Position numbers and translations under genes: made by a program
The notes under the pieces: model-generated
Databases searched by the model: none
Told to the model about the DNA's origin: nothing
The model's input: the letters and a program-made list of their open reading frames with translations, nothing else
Virus record (IMG/VR): IMGVR_UViG_3300012954_003358
Coordinates: 1 to 51,798 of that record
Reading direction: 5' to 3' (one strand)
Origin: a virus
Length of the DNA stretch: 51,798 bases
Shown here: positions 1 through 11,400 of the stretch, in pieces
Numbering within the stretch: position 1 is the first letter of the stretch
How the letters are laid out: every line of letters begins with the position of its first letter

Positions 1-816
1 CAATCGTTAAGCAGGGTGTTGAGTGGTCAGGGTGGTTTCCAAGATGTTGGAGCTGGTAAGGCTGCTCTAGGCCAGCTAGAGGGCATGATTCCTCCAGAGA
101 TGTTTGCTAAATTACAAGAAAAATTCTTTAAGGGTGCAGGTCAAGGTACTGGCTTGGGAGGTGCCTTGCAACCATTTGCTGCTGGTGCTGCTAGTGATAT
201 TGATGGCAAAAAAGACGATCCTATCATGGCTCGTGAGATTGCAGCGTTTGAAGAAGCTAATAAGGTAAGAAAAGAAGCAACAGATAAACTAATCGCACTT
301 GAGCTACAAGCTGGTGAAGCTATTCAGGGTAGTCTTACTACTTTAAATGATCAAATCACTAATCAGCTTGCTCCCATAATAGATCAAATCAATACCGAAC
401 TTACTACTTTCAAAAATAATGTTGCTGCTGCTAATGGTGGCGGTGCTGGTGGAGCCGGTGGTGCTGCCGGTGCTCCTCCTCCTCCTGAGGGTGGTGTAGC
501 TGGTGCTCCTCCTGCTGGTGCTGGTGGATTATTATCTGGTGTGCCAACTCTGGCAACACCTGGGGCAGATACCCCAACGGGACGGGACGTTGCAGCGAGG
601 GCTGCAGGTGTAGAACAGGCAGTTGCTGGTAATAACACCATGCAACTACAAGCACCAGCAGAACCGATGCAAGTAGCCATAAGTCTAGATGCAGGATCAC
701 AAGCAGCTTTAGGTGCAGCTGGAACAGAAGAGATAAAGAAAGCTATGTCTAGGATAGGTGACTTAATATACGAAAAAACAAATAGCAGTATAGATATTAG
801 AGGGGGATTGGCTTAA
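1..816 (+). CDS. Probable tail tape-measure protein, C-terminal end (partial)
   Basis: The frame is open from the first base, so this is the C-terminal part (271 residues) of a protein that begins outside the window; the GTG at 16 is not a real start. It has a helical stretch, then a long low-complexity linker of Gly, Ala and Pro (roughly residues 145-175), then a conserved-looking tail with beta and helical character that ends in RGGLA. It lies directly before baseplate-like genes, which is where a tape-measure protein normally sits. The call rests on position, the helical and low-complexity make-up, and the size implied by the open end. No catalytic motif is visible. It could be another large virion protein. 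Confidence 0.5.
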   Translation, partial: QSLSRVLSGQGGFQDVGAGKAALGQLEGMIPPEMFAKLQEKFFKGAGQGTGLGGALQPFAAGAASDIDGKKDDPIMAREIAAFEEANKVRKEATDKLIALELQAGEAIQGSLTTLNDQITNQLAPIIDQINTELTTFKNNVAAANGGGAGGAGGAAGAPPPPEGGVAGAPPAGAGGLLSGVPTLATPGADTPTGRDVAARAAGVEQAVAGNNTMQLQAPAEPMQVAISLDAGSQAALGAAGTEEIKKAMSRIGDLIYEKTNSSIDIRGGLA

Positions 817-2708
817 TGTCAAATTATTTTGAAAATACTAAAAGTAGTACTGAATATCATGTTATGACAGCAGAGGCTACTGCATCTGGCACTACGGTGA
901 CATTGGGTAGTATTGGCAAATTAGAGCCTGTTCCTTTTGTTTCTATATCTTTAGAAAAATATACAGTAGGAGACAAAACTCTTGGAGGTGTGTTAAATCT
1001 ATCCTTAGAGGGTGTTCTATATGGAAAAAACTTTGATAGTACAGCAAGTAAATTAAAATCAAAAATAGAAGATTTATCAAATCAACATGGCTGTATGACA
1101 GGTATTGCTATTCAATGCGGAGATACAACAATTATTAACAGTGGAATAGGGTATATAAGAAATTATTCTTTTCCTCAAGGTCCACAAAAAAATTGGATGA
1201 ATATAATTCCTTATAATATAGATGTTGTTATCACTCATCAAGGTGCTGATCCTGTAGTGAAACCAGATGGTCAATTAAAACTTAAATATGATATAGATAA
1301 TAATATAGCCATAAGAAGTATTAGAGAAAATGTAAGTTGGTCATTAAATGAAAATACCCTTCAGATGTATAATCCAGATCCTAGTGAATATGACGTTTAC
1401 GTGCCAGCATATACTAATGAACATATAGTTGTTCAATATTCTTTAGACATACAGGGTTTTGGTGTTTGTGGAACTGGCTGTCATGATACTGCCGTTTTGA
1501 ATGCGTTAGATTCCGCAAAACATGTTGCTGACCATAGAATACATAATTTACAAAATTTAAATACCGAATCTTTCAGTTGTGATAGCTCAGGATTATTACC
1601 AAATAATTATGATACCACCATTAGATATGACCACACAAGAGATATTAGCGTTAATGAGCTAGAGGGCAGCTTAACTGTTAATGGGCAGTATATCATTAGA
1701 CCTACTGGAAACAAAGCTGACACATTAATGACTATGGAATCTTCTGCTGATTCTAGTTTAGATAGTGGAGAAAAAACAGTCACTCTCACTGGCAGCATTA
1801 GAGGTCTTGTCCAGAATGAATATACAACACAGGGCGCGGGCAATGGTAATCACTACAGCCCTAGGGATAGTACAACTCTCATAGATAAAAAATCAACTGC
1901 TATGGATGCTGCTGAATTAGAAATGCAGAATATCATGACTAGTGGTTCCGGTATCGTTGAGGAAATAGCTAAACATAATCAATTGTTAAAATTCAATGCT
2001 GCCGTAGGAGACAATACTAATAAAGAACTAGCAAACATATCTAATACCGACGCTAACACTTGGCAAGAGGGAGATACAACTGCTAATGAATTTAGACTAT
2101 TGGGTAAAAGTATTAAAAGAAATTATCCTAATAGTACAATTGATTTTACTTTAACTTATTCTAATAAAAGCAGACATAAAATACCTAATGCTTTATGGGC
2201 AGAGATTAGCATAGATCACGAAATGCCTTCTAGAAGATTGGTTGAGCATGTAATCCCTGGTAGAGGGTATCCTTTAATGCAAGATATATTGTGTGATACA
2301 CAAGATGTGTTTACTATCAATGTAACTGCACAATTTGAGCCAAACAAAAATATTAAAAACATTATTAATGCAGCGCGTGAAGAGATATTGGTTTTAGTAT
2401 ATAATACTGCTGTTAGTTTAGGTATAGGTGGATATGTTCGCACAGGAGATAGTGAAAATATAGCAAATAATGGTAGTTATAAAAGAAGTATAAAATTAAC
2501 CAGCCCAACGTGTAACAATATAACAGCCAATAATACTACTTTGGATTACTTAGAGATGCCAGGTGATGCATTCACTAATGCTGCACAATTAGATCTTTCC
2601 GAATTCGATCCAGAAGCTTTTGTGCAAGATCAGTTTGAGACTGAACGAGGCATTATTCCAGCATCAAAACCAGAGTTTGACAAAGCAAGAGATAAGCCAT
2701 CATCATAA
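816..2708 (+). CDS. Phage tail/baseplate structural protein, 630 aa
   Basis: Unrecognised tail-region protein. The ATG overlaps the TAA of the upstream gene by one base, and a GAGGGGG element lies about nine bases before it. The protein is beta-rich and looks like two related halves. Near residues 36-65 there is a PVPFVSISLEKYTVG segment; near residue 450 a second part begins with LWAEISIDHE, followed by a segment that mentions VNVTAQFEP-like strands. This could suit a distal-tail or baseplate-wedge protein. There is no signal peptide, membrane span or enzyme motif. Its place between a probable tape-measure protein and a probable hub protein supports a tail role; the exact role is inference. 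Confidence 0.5.
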   Translation: MSNYFENTKSSTEYHVMTAEATASGTTVTLGSIGKLEPVPFVSISLEKYTVGDKTLGGVLNLSLEGVLYGKNFDSTASKLKSKIEDLSNQHGCMTGIAIQCGDTTIINSGIGYIRNYSFPQGPQKNWMNIIPYNIDVVITHQGADPVVKPDGQLKLKYDIDNNIAIRSIRENVSWSLNENTLQMYNPDPSEYDVYVPAYTNEHIVVQYSLDIQGFGVCGTGCHDTAVLNALDSAKHVADHRIHNLQNLNTESFSCDSSGLLPNNYDTTIRYDHTRDISVNELEGSLTVNGQYIIRPTGNKADTLMTMESSADSSLDSGEKTVTLTGSIRGLVQNEYTTQGAGNGNHYSPRDSTTLIDKKSTAMDAAELEMQNIMTSGSGIVEEIAKHNQLLKFNAAVGDNTNKELANISNTDANTWQEGDTTANEFRLLGKSIKRNYPNSTIDFTLTYSNKSRHKIPNALWAEISIDHEMPSRRLVEHVIPGRGYPLMQDILCDTQDVFTINVTAQFEPNKNIKNIINAAREEILVLVYNTAVSLGIGGYVRTGDSENIANNGSYKRSIKLTSPTCNNITANNTTLDYLEMPGDAFTNAAQLDLSEFDPEAFVQDQFETERGIIPASKPEFDKARDKPSS

Positions 2709-2717
2709 GGAAATTAT

Positions 2718-3635
2718 ATGTTTAGGATTTACTACAATACAAAAGTAAGAAACTTTAATAAAGTATTATACAATCCCACGGTATTGCATAAAATTTACAA
2801 TTATATTTATTGTAGAGATATTGACTTGGAAACTATACAGGTAGGACAAACTTTCAATATAGGTAATCTACAACAGCAAGTTTTAGAAAAAGATAATGAG
2901 GGATTTTTTATAGCTCCTGGATTATATATGCCAAACCCTTTATCAAAAGCAGATTTTGCAATTGACTTATTTGGAAATCAACACAATATGTCTTTTAATG
3001 CTTTTTCTTCTTACAATTCTATGCTGGTTGGTTCTTTGATTTATCCTAGCTTTTATGCACATATAAGCGTTGGAGATGAGGCAAGGGCGGTGGATATACA
3101 TGATAACATAGTATATATGAAAAATTTAGAAATAACCAGTTTAGAAAATGTAGAAAGTGTTTATTTAAATGACACCATGACTACTGTGGCAAAATTTAAT
3201 AAAAATTTAGAGCTGTGCGATTGGCTCAATAAAACCTCCAACTTATCAATATATTCTTTAACTACTGCCTTAAAAAATTTAGATATGAATGTTTATTTTA
3301 GGTGTTATGGTGGATCACCTAAGTCCAATTTTGTAGATAATCCAATGCCGCAGTATAAACTAGAAATTACTGACTTGGATACAGAAGAGACTGAGACAAA
3401 ATATATTCATCAGTTTCATAGTGAGAGTATTAGTGCAAAACATAGATATAAACTTATGATTAAAGACGAGTTAAATAACATTCCTGTATTGGTTAACGAC
3501 AGTAGTACTGATGGTAATATATATGTTGATTTTTCTAATATGGATAATTTTACTATGATGTCTCAAAAAACTACTCCATCTAGAAAAACACTTGCAGAAA
3601 TAGCAGAACCTTTGTTCCAAAGAAGAGTAAAATAA
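2718..3635 (+). CDS. Tail-operon protein of unknown function, 305 aa
   Basis: I do not recognise this family. The start is well supported: AAGGAAA lies a few bases before ATG, in the only small gap of the tail operon. The protein is soluble, beta-rich and slightly acidic, with no transmembrane segment and no enzyme motif. The N-terminus is basic and aromatic (MFRIYYNTKVRNF). It ends one base into the start of the next gene (TAATG). The position suggests a baseplate or tail-tip component that assembles with the large downstream protein. Confidence 0.45.
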   Translation: MFRIYYNTKVRNFNKVLYNPTVLHKIYNYIYCRDIDLETIQVGQTFNIGNLQQQVLEKDNEGFFIAPGLYMPNPLSKADFAIDLFGNQHNMSFNAFSSYNSMLVGSLIYPSFYAHISVGDEARAVDIHDNIVYMKNLEITSLENVESVYLNDTMTTVAKFNKNLELCDWLNKTSNLSIYSLTTALKNLDMNVYFRCYGGSPKSNFVDNPMPQYKLEITDLDTEETETKYIHQFHSESISAKHRYKLMIKDELNNIPVLVNDSSTDGNIYVDFSNMDNFTMMSQKTTPSRKTLAEIAEPLFQRRVK

Positions 3636-6600
3636 TGGTTATTAATAATCAATACGACAATAATTTACACGTACAATCTCCTGGTAAATTTAATCAGGCA
3701 AGTAGCACAAACCCTATAACTTATCAGAGGTTTTTAAATTGTGATGTTAAGGGTTTTAATTTGAATTTAGGCTTTGGTGGTGCTGAAACTACTATGACTA
3801 TGGATTTAGTAGAATCTTTGGTAGGAGATCCACCAGCACATAAAGCAGATGAAACGTTAGTAAATTTTCGTGATCGCTGCAATATCGCTCCTCCTGATTC
3901 AGATTGCCTTCAACTTCGTTACAGTGGAGAGTTAGGTAGAGTATATACATTTATAGCAACAAATGTAGATGATGATGAAGTCTTTGAATTTTCAGGAATA
4001 CTTTCTGATCACGACATAAAAATAGATAGTAATGGTAGAACTATAACTATACGGCTGACTGATGGTCGTGTTGCTTTAGAAAATGTTCAATTAATTATAG
4101 GAAATAATTATTCTAGAAACTATACTTATAATTCTGCTGGAGATAGCGTTAATGTTTTAAATATTTTATATGAAGCTGAAAAAGGTGTTAGTCATAGTTT
4201 TGATAATCTAGGTTTTGTTTTGCCGGATAATCCAAGTATTCCATTTGCTACCTTTAATAAATGTGATTATTTTATGGATAGTGGATATGACGATGATGGT
4301 ATACCTGTAACATATGTATTAGGTCAATTTATGTCTAGCGATAGATATATGTCGTTACCACTTAGTGATCAAACAATAAGGATTAATTTAGATAACATAT
4401 ATAATACAGCAGTAGCTAGGGTTAGCTATATGCGTATTAATGATACTAGTATTAGTTTAATGGATTTATTGCAGCAGGTTTGTGAAGAAGCGGCTGGAGA
4501 ACTAGTTATAAATATAGAGAGTACAGCAACAGGATATGAAATAGTTGCTTCATTTATTGACAGAAGTGTACCTATACCATCTGATGGATATGCTTTAGGA
4601 GCATATGTACAAAGCAAATTTCCTGCTTATAAATCTTTAAGCTATGGTCAAGAATCATCTTACGAAACTACACAAAATGTTATTTTTGGCTCCAAGATGA
4701 GATATTTTGCAGAAGTTCAAAGACAAAAAATGCATACTATACCCACTAAAGATGCTGGTGCGATTATTAGTAATCCTCTAGATGTCGTGGTGCCTGATAT
4801 GTCTAGTGATTCTACAGCAGATCACGACAAAGTAGAAGCGCAAGATCTTAGTGACCCGCCAGAAAACAGTTGCTATAATCCTCAAGATTTTCAGACTACT
4901 TTTGGAACATGTAATATTCCTACTGGTGGTGGTAGAATTGCTATGGTTTTGGGAGAAAAGCTTAATGGAGCATTAACAGACCAAGGTATACCTGCTTATA
5001 CTTTATATGTAAGTAATCTTTGTGGAGATTATATGGGTATAACTTATGATCTTACAGAGATATGTAGTATTTTAGGTATTGCAGATCAAGGGTCTGCATT
5101 ATTGACAGAAGAAGAATTGCTATTTAGCCAAACATACGAATCATATATTAATTGGGCCACTATGCATCCTGGTACCATAGGTTATAAAATGGGTGCTGCG
5201 ATTTTTGGGTCATTATGGGCAAATTTCCAAGAGTATTCATTAAAGATTTTTGCAGACATTGTGGATAATGGTAGTTTTGACAGTTTTAGAGATCCTTCAT
5301 TATCTTTTCCTGATGTTGAAATTAGCAAAAAGCTTTTTGAGGTTGTTCATGCTTATGTCAAAAATATATACGATACGTTTTATGGTAAAGAATATGTAGC
5401 TTTGTTAGATACTAGAACAAATCAAACTCTTCCAGCAAATAATTTTGAGGTTTGTATAGGTAAAAGTTTTAACACATGGAACAATCAAACACAAGGAGAT
5501 GGTACATTTCCTCAAGCAAATGCTAACGTAACGATACCAAATAATGATCCATTCTTGTTTATACAAGAGGGAGTTTTGCAAAATGTTATCAAAACAGCAG
5601 GCAAAGGATATTTAAGTACTAGCGAGACCGTATGTAATGGAGCTTGGTTTGGTGGTACTTCTCTTGCTGAAAGAGGAGCAACTAAGATTCTTAGTGATGA
5701 GTTGGGGGCTAATGGTCTGGGCACAGAAGACGGGCTGGCTAGATTTTTAAATGATGACAATACCATAGGTGCTTTTGTAAAATATGGTCCTGTAAGCAAT
5801 ATTTGCAAAAGAATAGGTGGAGCTACTTTTGTTTTTCGTGTAGACTTGAGTGCTTTAAATCCTAGCGATTTTGTTGTTAAGACAGAAATGGTAGACGATA
5901 CTCCAATAGCTATGTTATACCTAAGAGCTAGCGTAAGCGAAGAGATGTATTTTGGAGGTATTAGTCTCACTAACAATATTTCAACCTATGCTGCTTTGGC
6001 TGATCTAGCTGATGATTATACATGGATTAGGTTTAGTATACCTAGAGTAAAGCTTATTCCGACAGCACAACAAGAAGGGGCTGTTAGTAGGGCTGCTAGT
6101 AGAATGGCATTAATTGCATTACAGGTAATGACAGATGTAAATGCACTTTCTGGAGTTGTTGAAGGAGAATTTAGTTTAAGAGATGCTATCGGAGATAAGT
6201 TAGCTGGTGGAGGAATTAATCCTGGTGTTTTTGATGGTATAGCTGCAAACTTAGCTGTAACAAATTTGGCAAAAATGTCTATACCAGCTATTGTCCCAGA
6301 GGCAGTTGCTATTCCTTTACAGAGTGAAATCAGAACTTACGGCCCATGGAAAGGCGTCAGTAATCCTAGTGGAGGTATGAATGTAGTTGAGATGGATTTA
6401 GCTCCATGGCATTTTGGTTTCGGCCCCAATGCTCCGTCAGATAGCTACAATAGATTGGAGGCTGTCGGGTCATCTCATGCTCAAAATGGAACCTTCGGTC
6501 GTCTGTATCAAGAAAAAGCTAGTATTTCCTTAGCTGGAATTCCTGAGATAAATATTGGTGTTCCGGCGAGTCAAACTAATCTTGACGGTACTACGACCGG

Positions 6601-8464
6601 TGATCCATACAATCTTCTTACTGACATTAGTTTTGGCTTCGGTGCTGATGGTGCTAGGACCACAATGACATACCAGACATATAGCCCTAAGTTTGGCACT
6701 GCTCCTAAATACTTAGAGGATACTGCTAAAAAAACAATAGGTCAGAAACTTGAATATATGAAACAGTTTAGGACCGAACGTATCAAAAATGCTTCTGCTG
6801 GTTTAAAACTAAAAGAAGACCTAACCAAGATTCTTGTTGGTCGTAATGTTGGTGGAGGTGGTGGCGCAGGTGTAGAAAATAGTCAGGACAACAGTAGTTA
6901 TGGGCATACCCCCACTAAGTTTTTGATGTGTGGATATTTGAATAAAAATAAGACTAACGATTTAGTTAATTCTGATGATGGTAGAGATGATGACAGTCCT
7001 ACTATCACAACACACAATTTCACAGACAGCTGTGAAGAAATAGATGACAATCCTTTTGGCTACACAGACACTGGAGCAGCTACTAATGAGGGGAATGTTT
7101 GTAACAGATATACTTCTGCAGAGTTACACCCATCCTACCATTTTGATAGTTATCAAAAAGAATACTATAAAAATTTAAGTATGATGAGTATGGATGGAAT
7201 ATATTTACCTATATCTATAGAGGGTGGCCCAAATAATAATTTAGCTAGATATTCTACATATTCTACTCCAGCAGGATTGCCTAAAGGTAGACCTATTACT
7301 ATGATGCCTCCAGTAAATATTATTAGTAGTGCTGGAGGAGGAGCAGCATTAGATTTAGTTATAGATCAAAAATATACCAACCCTATTTGCAGTAAAGCTA
7401 TTTTAAGCACTTGGGATGATAGAAATTGTGATAGTGATCAAGGTTTTGTCATTATGAATGTTGCTCACGGCAGCGGTGCTGACGATAACTTTAATTTTGA
7501 TACTATTGGACAAAGCGGAACATCAGGCCCTTTAAAAGATAGACAAGAGGAAACAGATTTTAGGTTTACGGCTATGAGAGGTCCGTTGGTTTTACAGGCT
7601 TGGGGTTATGATATTAATGGCAAACCTATTCCTAACGCTAATGATTCAGCAACTGATGCTGAAAGTGGTACATTTAGAAATAATAATTTAGAAGATAAGT
7701 TTTTGAAAAATTGGTTGAGTAATCCTAAAACCTGGCCTGCTGGCCCTATCGATCTTCGATGGGATAGGCATAGAGGCATGTGGGTATCTCCACCATCTAG
7801 TAAAATTATCGTAGGTAGACTAACATCTTCCTTGTCCGCTTTTGGATCAGCAACTGCAGAATTGTTAAACCCAAGTGCTGGTGGGGTAGACTTTTACGAA
7901 GATTATGATTTCCATGGTGCTGACGGCACTACTCTTACTGCTAATGTTAGAAATTTAAATGTAACGGTTCATGATTATATTGGTTCTAGCATTTCTAAAT
8001 GTGCCATTGTTTTATTGTATTATGCTGATGGCAAATATATGGTGATAGAAGAAGGCGGTAGTAGAAATTTACAAAGAGCAAGGATTAGTAGTGATCAAAC
8101 CTTGAGTTGCAATGGTCAATGTCAAGCAGAATTGTTTTCAGTGGGTGTAGGAGGAGGAATAACATATGGTGACATTGGTGGAATTACAGTGTCTGATACT
8201 ATGGGGATTGTTTCTCAAACACTTGCTGGTTTAACGAGAGTTTGGGTGTATAAACCTTCAGATGCAGCTAATTATGAAGTAGTATATATAGGTACTAGAA
8301 CTGACGCAGATTGTGGTAGTTGTGGAGGTTTTGGTGTTTATCAGGTTGCTGGAGTAGACTTTAATAGATTACCAACAGTTGCTTCTGTGGGCAAAGTTGT
8401 AACGGTAACAGATGGTGGATGTTTAGCTTTAGTGGACACAAAGAGTTGTGATGGAATTGCATAG
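3635..8464 (+). CDS. Large baseplate hub / tail-tip-like protein, 1609 aa
   Basis: Very large virion protein. The first 170 residues contain repeated beta strands of the type FEFSGILSDHDIKI followed by TITIRLTDGRVALENV. This resembles the first domains of phage hub or tail-associated proteins (gp27/Tal-like), though the match is by eye only. The middle (about residues 350-1000) is unrecognised. A Gly-rich break (GGGGGAG) occurs near residue 1073. The C-terminal 150 residues include CNGQCQ and DCGSCGGFG motifs, so cysteines cluster late in the chain. The ATG overlaps the upstream stop by one base. A peptidoglycan-degrading domain was looked for and not recognised. Confidence 0.45.
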   Translation: MVINNQYDNNLHVQSPGKFNQASSTNPITYQRFLNCDVKGFNLNLGFGGAETTMTMDLVESLVGDPPAHKADETLVNFRDRCNIAPPDSDCLQLRYSGELGRVYTFIATNVDDDEVFEFSGILSDHDIKIDSNGRTITIRLTDGRVALENVQLIIGNNYSRNYTYNSAGDSVNVLNILYEAEKGVSHSFDNLGFVLPDNPSIPFATFNKCDYFMDSGYDDDGIPVTYVLGQFMSSDRYMSLPLSDQTIRINLDNIYNTAVARVSYMRINDTSISLMDLLQQVCEEAAGELVINIESTATGYEIVASFIDRSVPIPSDGYALGAYVQSKFPAYKSLSYGQESSYETTQNVIFGSKMRYFAEVQRQKMHTIPTKDAGAIISNPLDVVVPDMSSDSTADHDKVEAQDLSDPPENSCYNPQDFQTTFGTCNIPTGGGRIAMVLGEKLNGALTDQGIPAYTLYVSNLCGDYMGITYDLTEICSILGIADQGSALLTEEELLFSQTYESYINWATMHPGTIGYKMGAAIFGSLWANFQEYSLKIFADIVDNGSFDSFRDPSLSFPDVEISKKLFEVVHAYVKNIYDTFYGKEYVALLDTRTNQTLPANNFEVCIGKSFNTWNNQTQGDGTFPQANANVTIPNNDPFLFIQEGVLQNVIKTAGKGYLSTSETVCNGAWFGGTSLAERGATKILSDELGANGLGTEDGLARFLNDDNTIGAFVKYGPVSNICKRIGGATFVFRVDLSALNPSDFVVKTEMVDDTPIAMLYLRASVSEEMYFGGISLTNNISTYAALADLADDYTWIRFSIPRVKLIPTAQQEGAVSRAASRMALIALQVMTDVNALSGVVEGEFSLRDAIGDKLAGGGINPGVFDGIAANLAVTNLAKMSIPAIVPEAVAIPLQSEIRTYGPWKGVSNPSGGMNVVEMDLAPWHFGFGPNAPSDSYNRLEAVGSSHAQNGTFGRLYQEKASISLAGIPEINIGVPASQTNLDGTTTGDPYNLLTDISFGFGADGARTTMTYQTYSPKFGTAPKYLEDTAKKTIGQKLEYMKQFRTERIKNASAGLKLKEDLTKILVGRNVGGGGGAGVENSQDNSSYGHTPTKFLMCGYLNKNKTNDLVNSDDGRDDDSPTITTHNFTDSCEEIDDNPFGYTDTGAATNEGNVCNRYTSAELHPSYHFDSYQKEYYKNLSMMSMDGIYLPISIEGGPNNNLARYSTYSTPAGLPKGRPITMMPPVNIISSAGGGAALDLVIDQKYTNPICSKAILSTWDDRNCDSDQGFVIMNVAHGSGADDNFNFDTIGQSGTSGPLKDRQEETDFRFTAMRGPLVLQAWGYDINGKPIPNANDSATDAESGTFRNNNLEDKFLKNWLSNPKTWPAGPIDLRWDRHRGMWVSPPSSKIIVGRLTSSLSAFGSATAELLNPSAGGVDFYEDYDFHGADGTTLTANVRNLNVTVHDYIGSSISKCAIVLLYYADGKYMVIEEGGSRNLQRARISSDQTLSCNGQCQAELFSVGVGGGITYGDIGGITVSDTMGIVSQTLAGLTRVWVYKPSDAANYEVVYIGTRTDADCGSCGGFGVYQVAGVDFNRLPTVASVGKVVTVTDGGCLALVDTKSCDGIA

Positions 8465-11400
8465 TGAATCATTTAAATTATTTACAAGAACTTTCATACC
8501 TAATAGATAAACCTGGTATTAGTGGAATACCTAAAGCTAGGGTTATGATTGCATTGTATGGACTAACGGATCATCTGCTAAATAGTTCTAGCTACAGTTC
8601 AGGAGAATTACCTAATGAATTGGACGTCATCGGTGATTTAGGTATATCTATCTTAGATGAATACTCTGATTGTTTTTATAATAAAAGAAAAAGCAATGAT
8701 ATAATCACAGATTCTATTAAAGACCTTAATAAATTACATAAAGCAAATAAAGAACGTACTATTGCTGCTGCTAACAATAAAAAATTATACAATTCAATTC
8801 TAAATATTGACGAAAAAGATATTGATGAAATAGATGTGGTTTATAATACAGCATCTTATGGAGATGGAGATCCTACTGACTGTTGCAATCAATCTGGCAT
8901 TGTGCCTTGCGACGAACCCTTCACTACTTATGTTAAATATAGTGGAGAAAGCTTTGTGTTTAATACTCCCTTGATGGAATCTGGTGTTTTTGAATCTGGG
9001 GTTAATATTGAGATTATTAAAGGCAGGAATAATGTATTTGATATACACACAGTGGTTAGTGGTTTGGGTGTTGATGGTAGTGGCACTGTAGATCATCCTT
9101 TTAGTATAATTAATTTTCAAACAATAGATTGCTCTACTGGTTTATTAGATCCTACTGTTAACACAGATGGTTTGTATACATCTAATGGGCTAATAATAAT
9201 TACTCCTAATTTAGACTCTAAATTGACGCAACTAAAATATACTTGTCATGATGGTGAAAACGCTTTGAAGAGTGGAGATACTGAAACACATATTCATGGC
9301 ACTGGTGAGAACATTAATGTAAGACATGAGAGAGGTAAGATAAAAGTATCGGATCCTTTTACAGCAAATGTATTGCCTGTTAGACCTGAGTATATAATAC
9401 AGTCTGGTACTCATGACCATATTCCTAGTAAGTTTTGGGATTTTAATGAAGATATTCCATGTAAGTATGGTGGTTTGTCAAAAATCAAAGCTTTTACTAA
9501 TCGTAAAGCTCATTGTTTTGATCAAAGCAATTTTGTTTTTGAGGTTGAAGGATGGCTTGGCGCACAGCAGTTTAATCCTGATTTACCTGATGCTCCATCA
9601 GTTCTTGATTTTAGAGAGGGTATCCTACAGCCTACCTCTAGCATCAGTCAAGTCATGAGAGGTGAACCTAATAAATTTTTACATAGCTCTAATTTACAAG
9701 ATTTTGATAACAAGTTTATTCTTAACATTGGGCAAAATTCTGATCCAGACTTGCGCATATATGATAGTAGAGGAGATATTGATCACTCAATACTCAGCAC
9801 TAGATGGCCAGCAGAAAGAGTCAATTTAGCGATACGAAATAACTACTTTACATTACCTGATGTACAATGTCCGGCTACCGAAGAGGAACTACAAAAAGAA
9901 GTATTTGTAGTTGATGATTACGGTTCTCCACTATGCTATCCTACTGGATTTACTAGTTTTAGGAATATTAGTTTAGTAGACATTAGAACAAATGCTTATG
10001 TTGTAGAAAATACAACTCAAGCAGATAATTTTTCTGCATACACATCTATGTATAGCAAAGCACTCAGTCCTCTAGATAACATATTTTTAGATGAAAATTA
10101 TAATCCTATCTTTTTGAATGAACATGGTGGCATATTTACTCGTAGCAATGTTAGGGCCAGAGCACGAGCAGGTTTGACCACTTATGAATTTTATTACGCA
10201 AATTTCATAGTAGAGAATAGAGAGTGGGACTCTAATGCTGGGCATGCATATTTACAAACAAATATATCTGTCAACGCTAATACTGGTAATTTCTTTATAA
10301 CGGATGTTGCTGAAATCAGTAGAAATGACTATGAGCTTGGATCTGTGGATTGGTTTATGGGTTCTGCTATACCTGGCGGCGGGAGTAGTGTTTTTGAAGC
10401 TAGGGGTGGGATTAGTATTTTTAATCCATTTATTGGTAGATGTCCAGGAGATAGTAGTACTCCAGAAGGTAGGGCTGCTATTGCTGATTGTTACCGAAGA
10501 ATAGTTGAGACTCCAGGATATGAACAGTGTGATGGTGATGAAGTCGAAGATGCCGATGCTAATAATGACATAATGACTTTCTTGCCCTATGATCTTAATT
10601 TGCCTCCTGGAACTCAACTTAGTGACTTTATTAAACCTGGATACTTAGTAGAAGGACCTTATGTTCTTCCAGGCACTTATGTTGTGGCTATAGATGATTG
10701 TGCTGGCGATTGTTTCAACCCTGGATTATGTTTAGAGTGTTGTGGACCTGTTGTAAAATTGAATAGACCTTTTATTTTTAGTGATTATTCAAGTGCTTCT
10801 CAATTTCCAGGTACAAAATATTTTCCTTATAGATTTAGAGATCCTGCTAGTTTAACAACACAATCTTTAAATATAAACTATTTTGTTAGATCAAATAAAG
10901 CTGTATTATATGATTATGCTGTGTATGTAACTAGTCCTCCTCCTCCAGGGCCAGTGACAGTTTTTGCTGCTTTTGAATATTTTGAAGTATGGTTGTCATT
11001 ATTTAGTTCTCCTAGACCGGTTATATATCCTAAATATAAGGTACCTTCTCTTCTTCCTACTCAAAGTTATGGTTTTACTAATTTTACTTTTAGTAGTTGG
11101 AACGAGTGCTATAGACCTGTTTCATTGTCTGCCTATGAGTCAAAAGTTGGTCAAGCTGGTGCTGGTGTTTCGTCTAGCACTTATCTAGATTATTATGGTT
11201 ATAGTAGAATTGATTGCCAAGGGTTACTGCCTTTTTATGATTTAACAGCAATAGATGGAGGACTTTGTCCTGATGAGCTGGATCCTTTTTGCGTGATCTG
11301 TGCTAGTTATAATCCACTGACTACTGCTTACAACCCTTATAATATTTCTCCTTGTTTAGCTGAAGATGTATTAGATTATGAAAATAATTCTTTTTATAAC

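Noticed and set aside
384-680. Minus-strand frame over the Gly/Ala/Pro linker of the tape-measure protein
   Set aside because: It is a mirror image of a low-complexity coding stretch; no ribosome site and the plus-strand gene is clearly the real one.
5512-5976. 154-codon minus-strand frame inside the hub-like gene
   Set aside because: It is antisense to a well-conserved coding region, has no ribosome site and no recognisable protein features.
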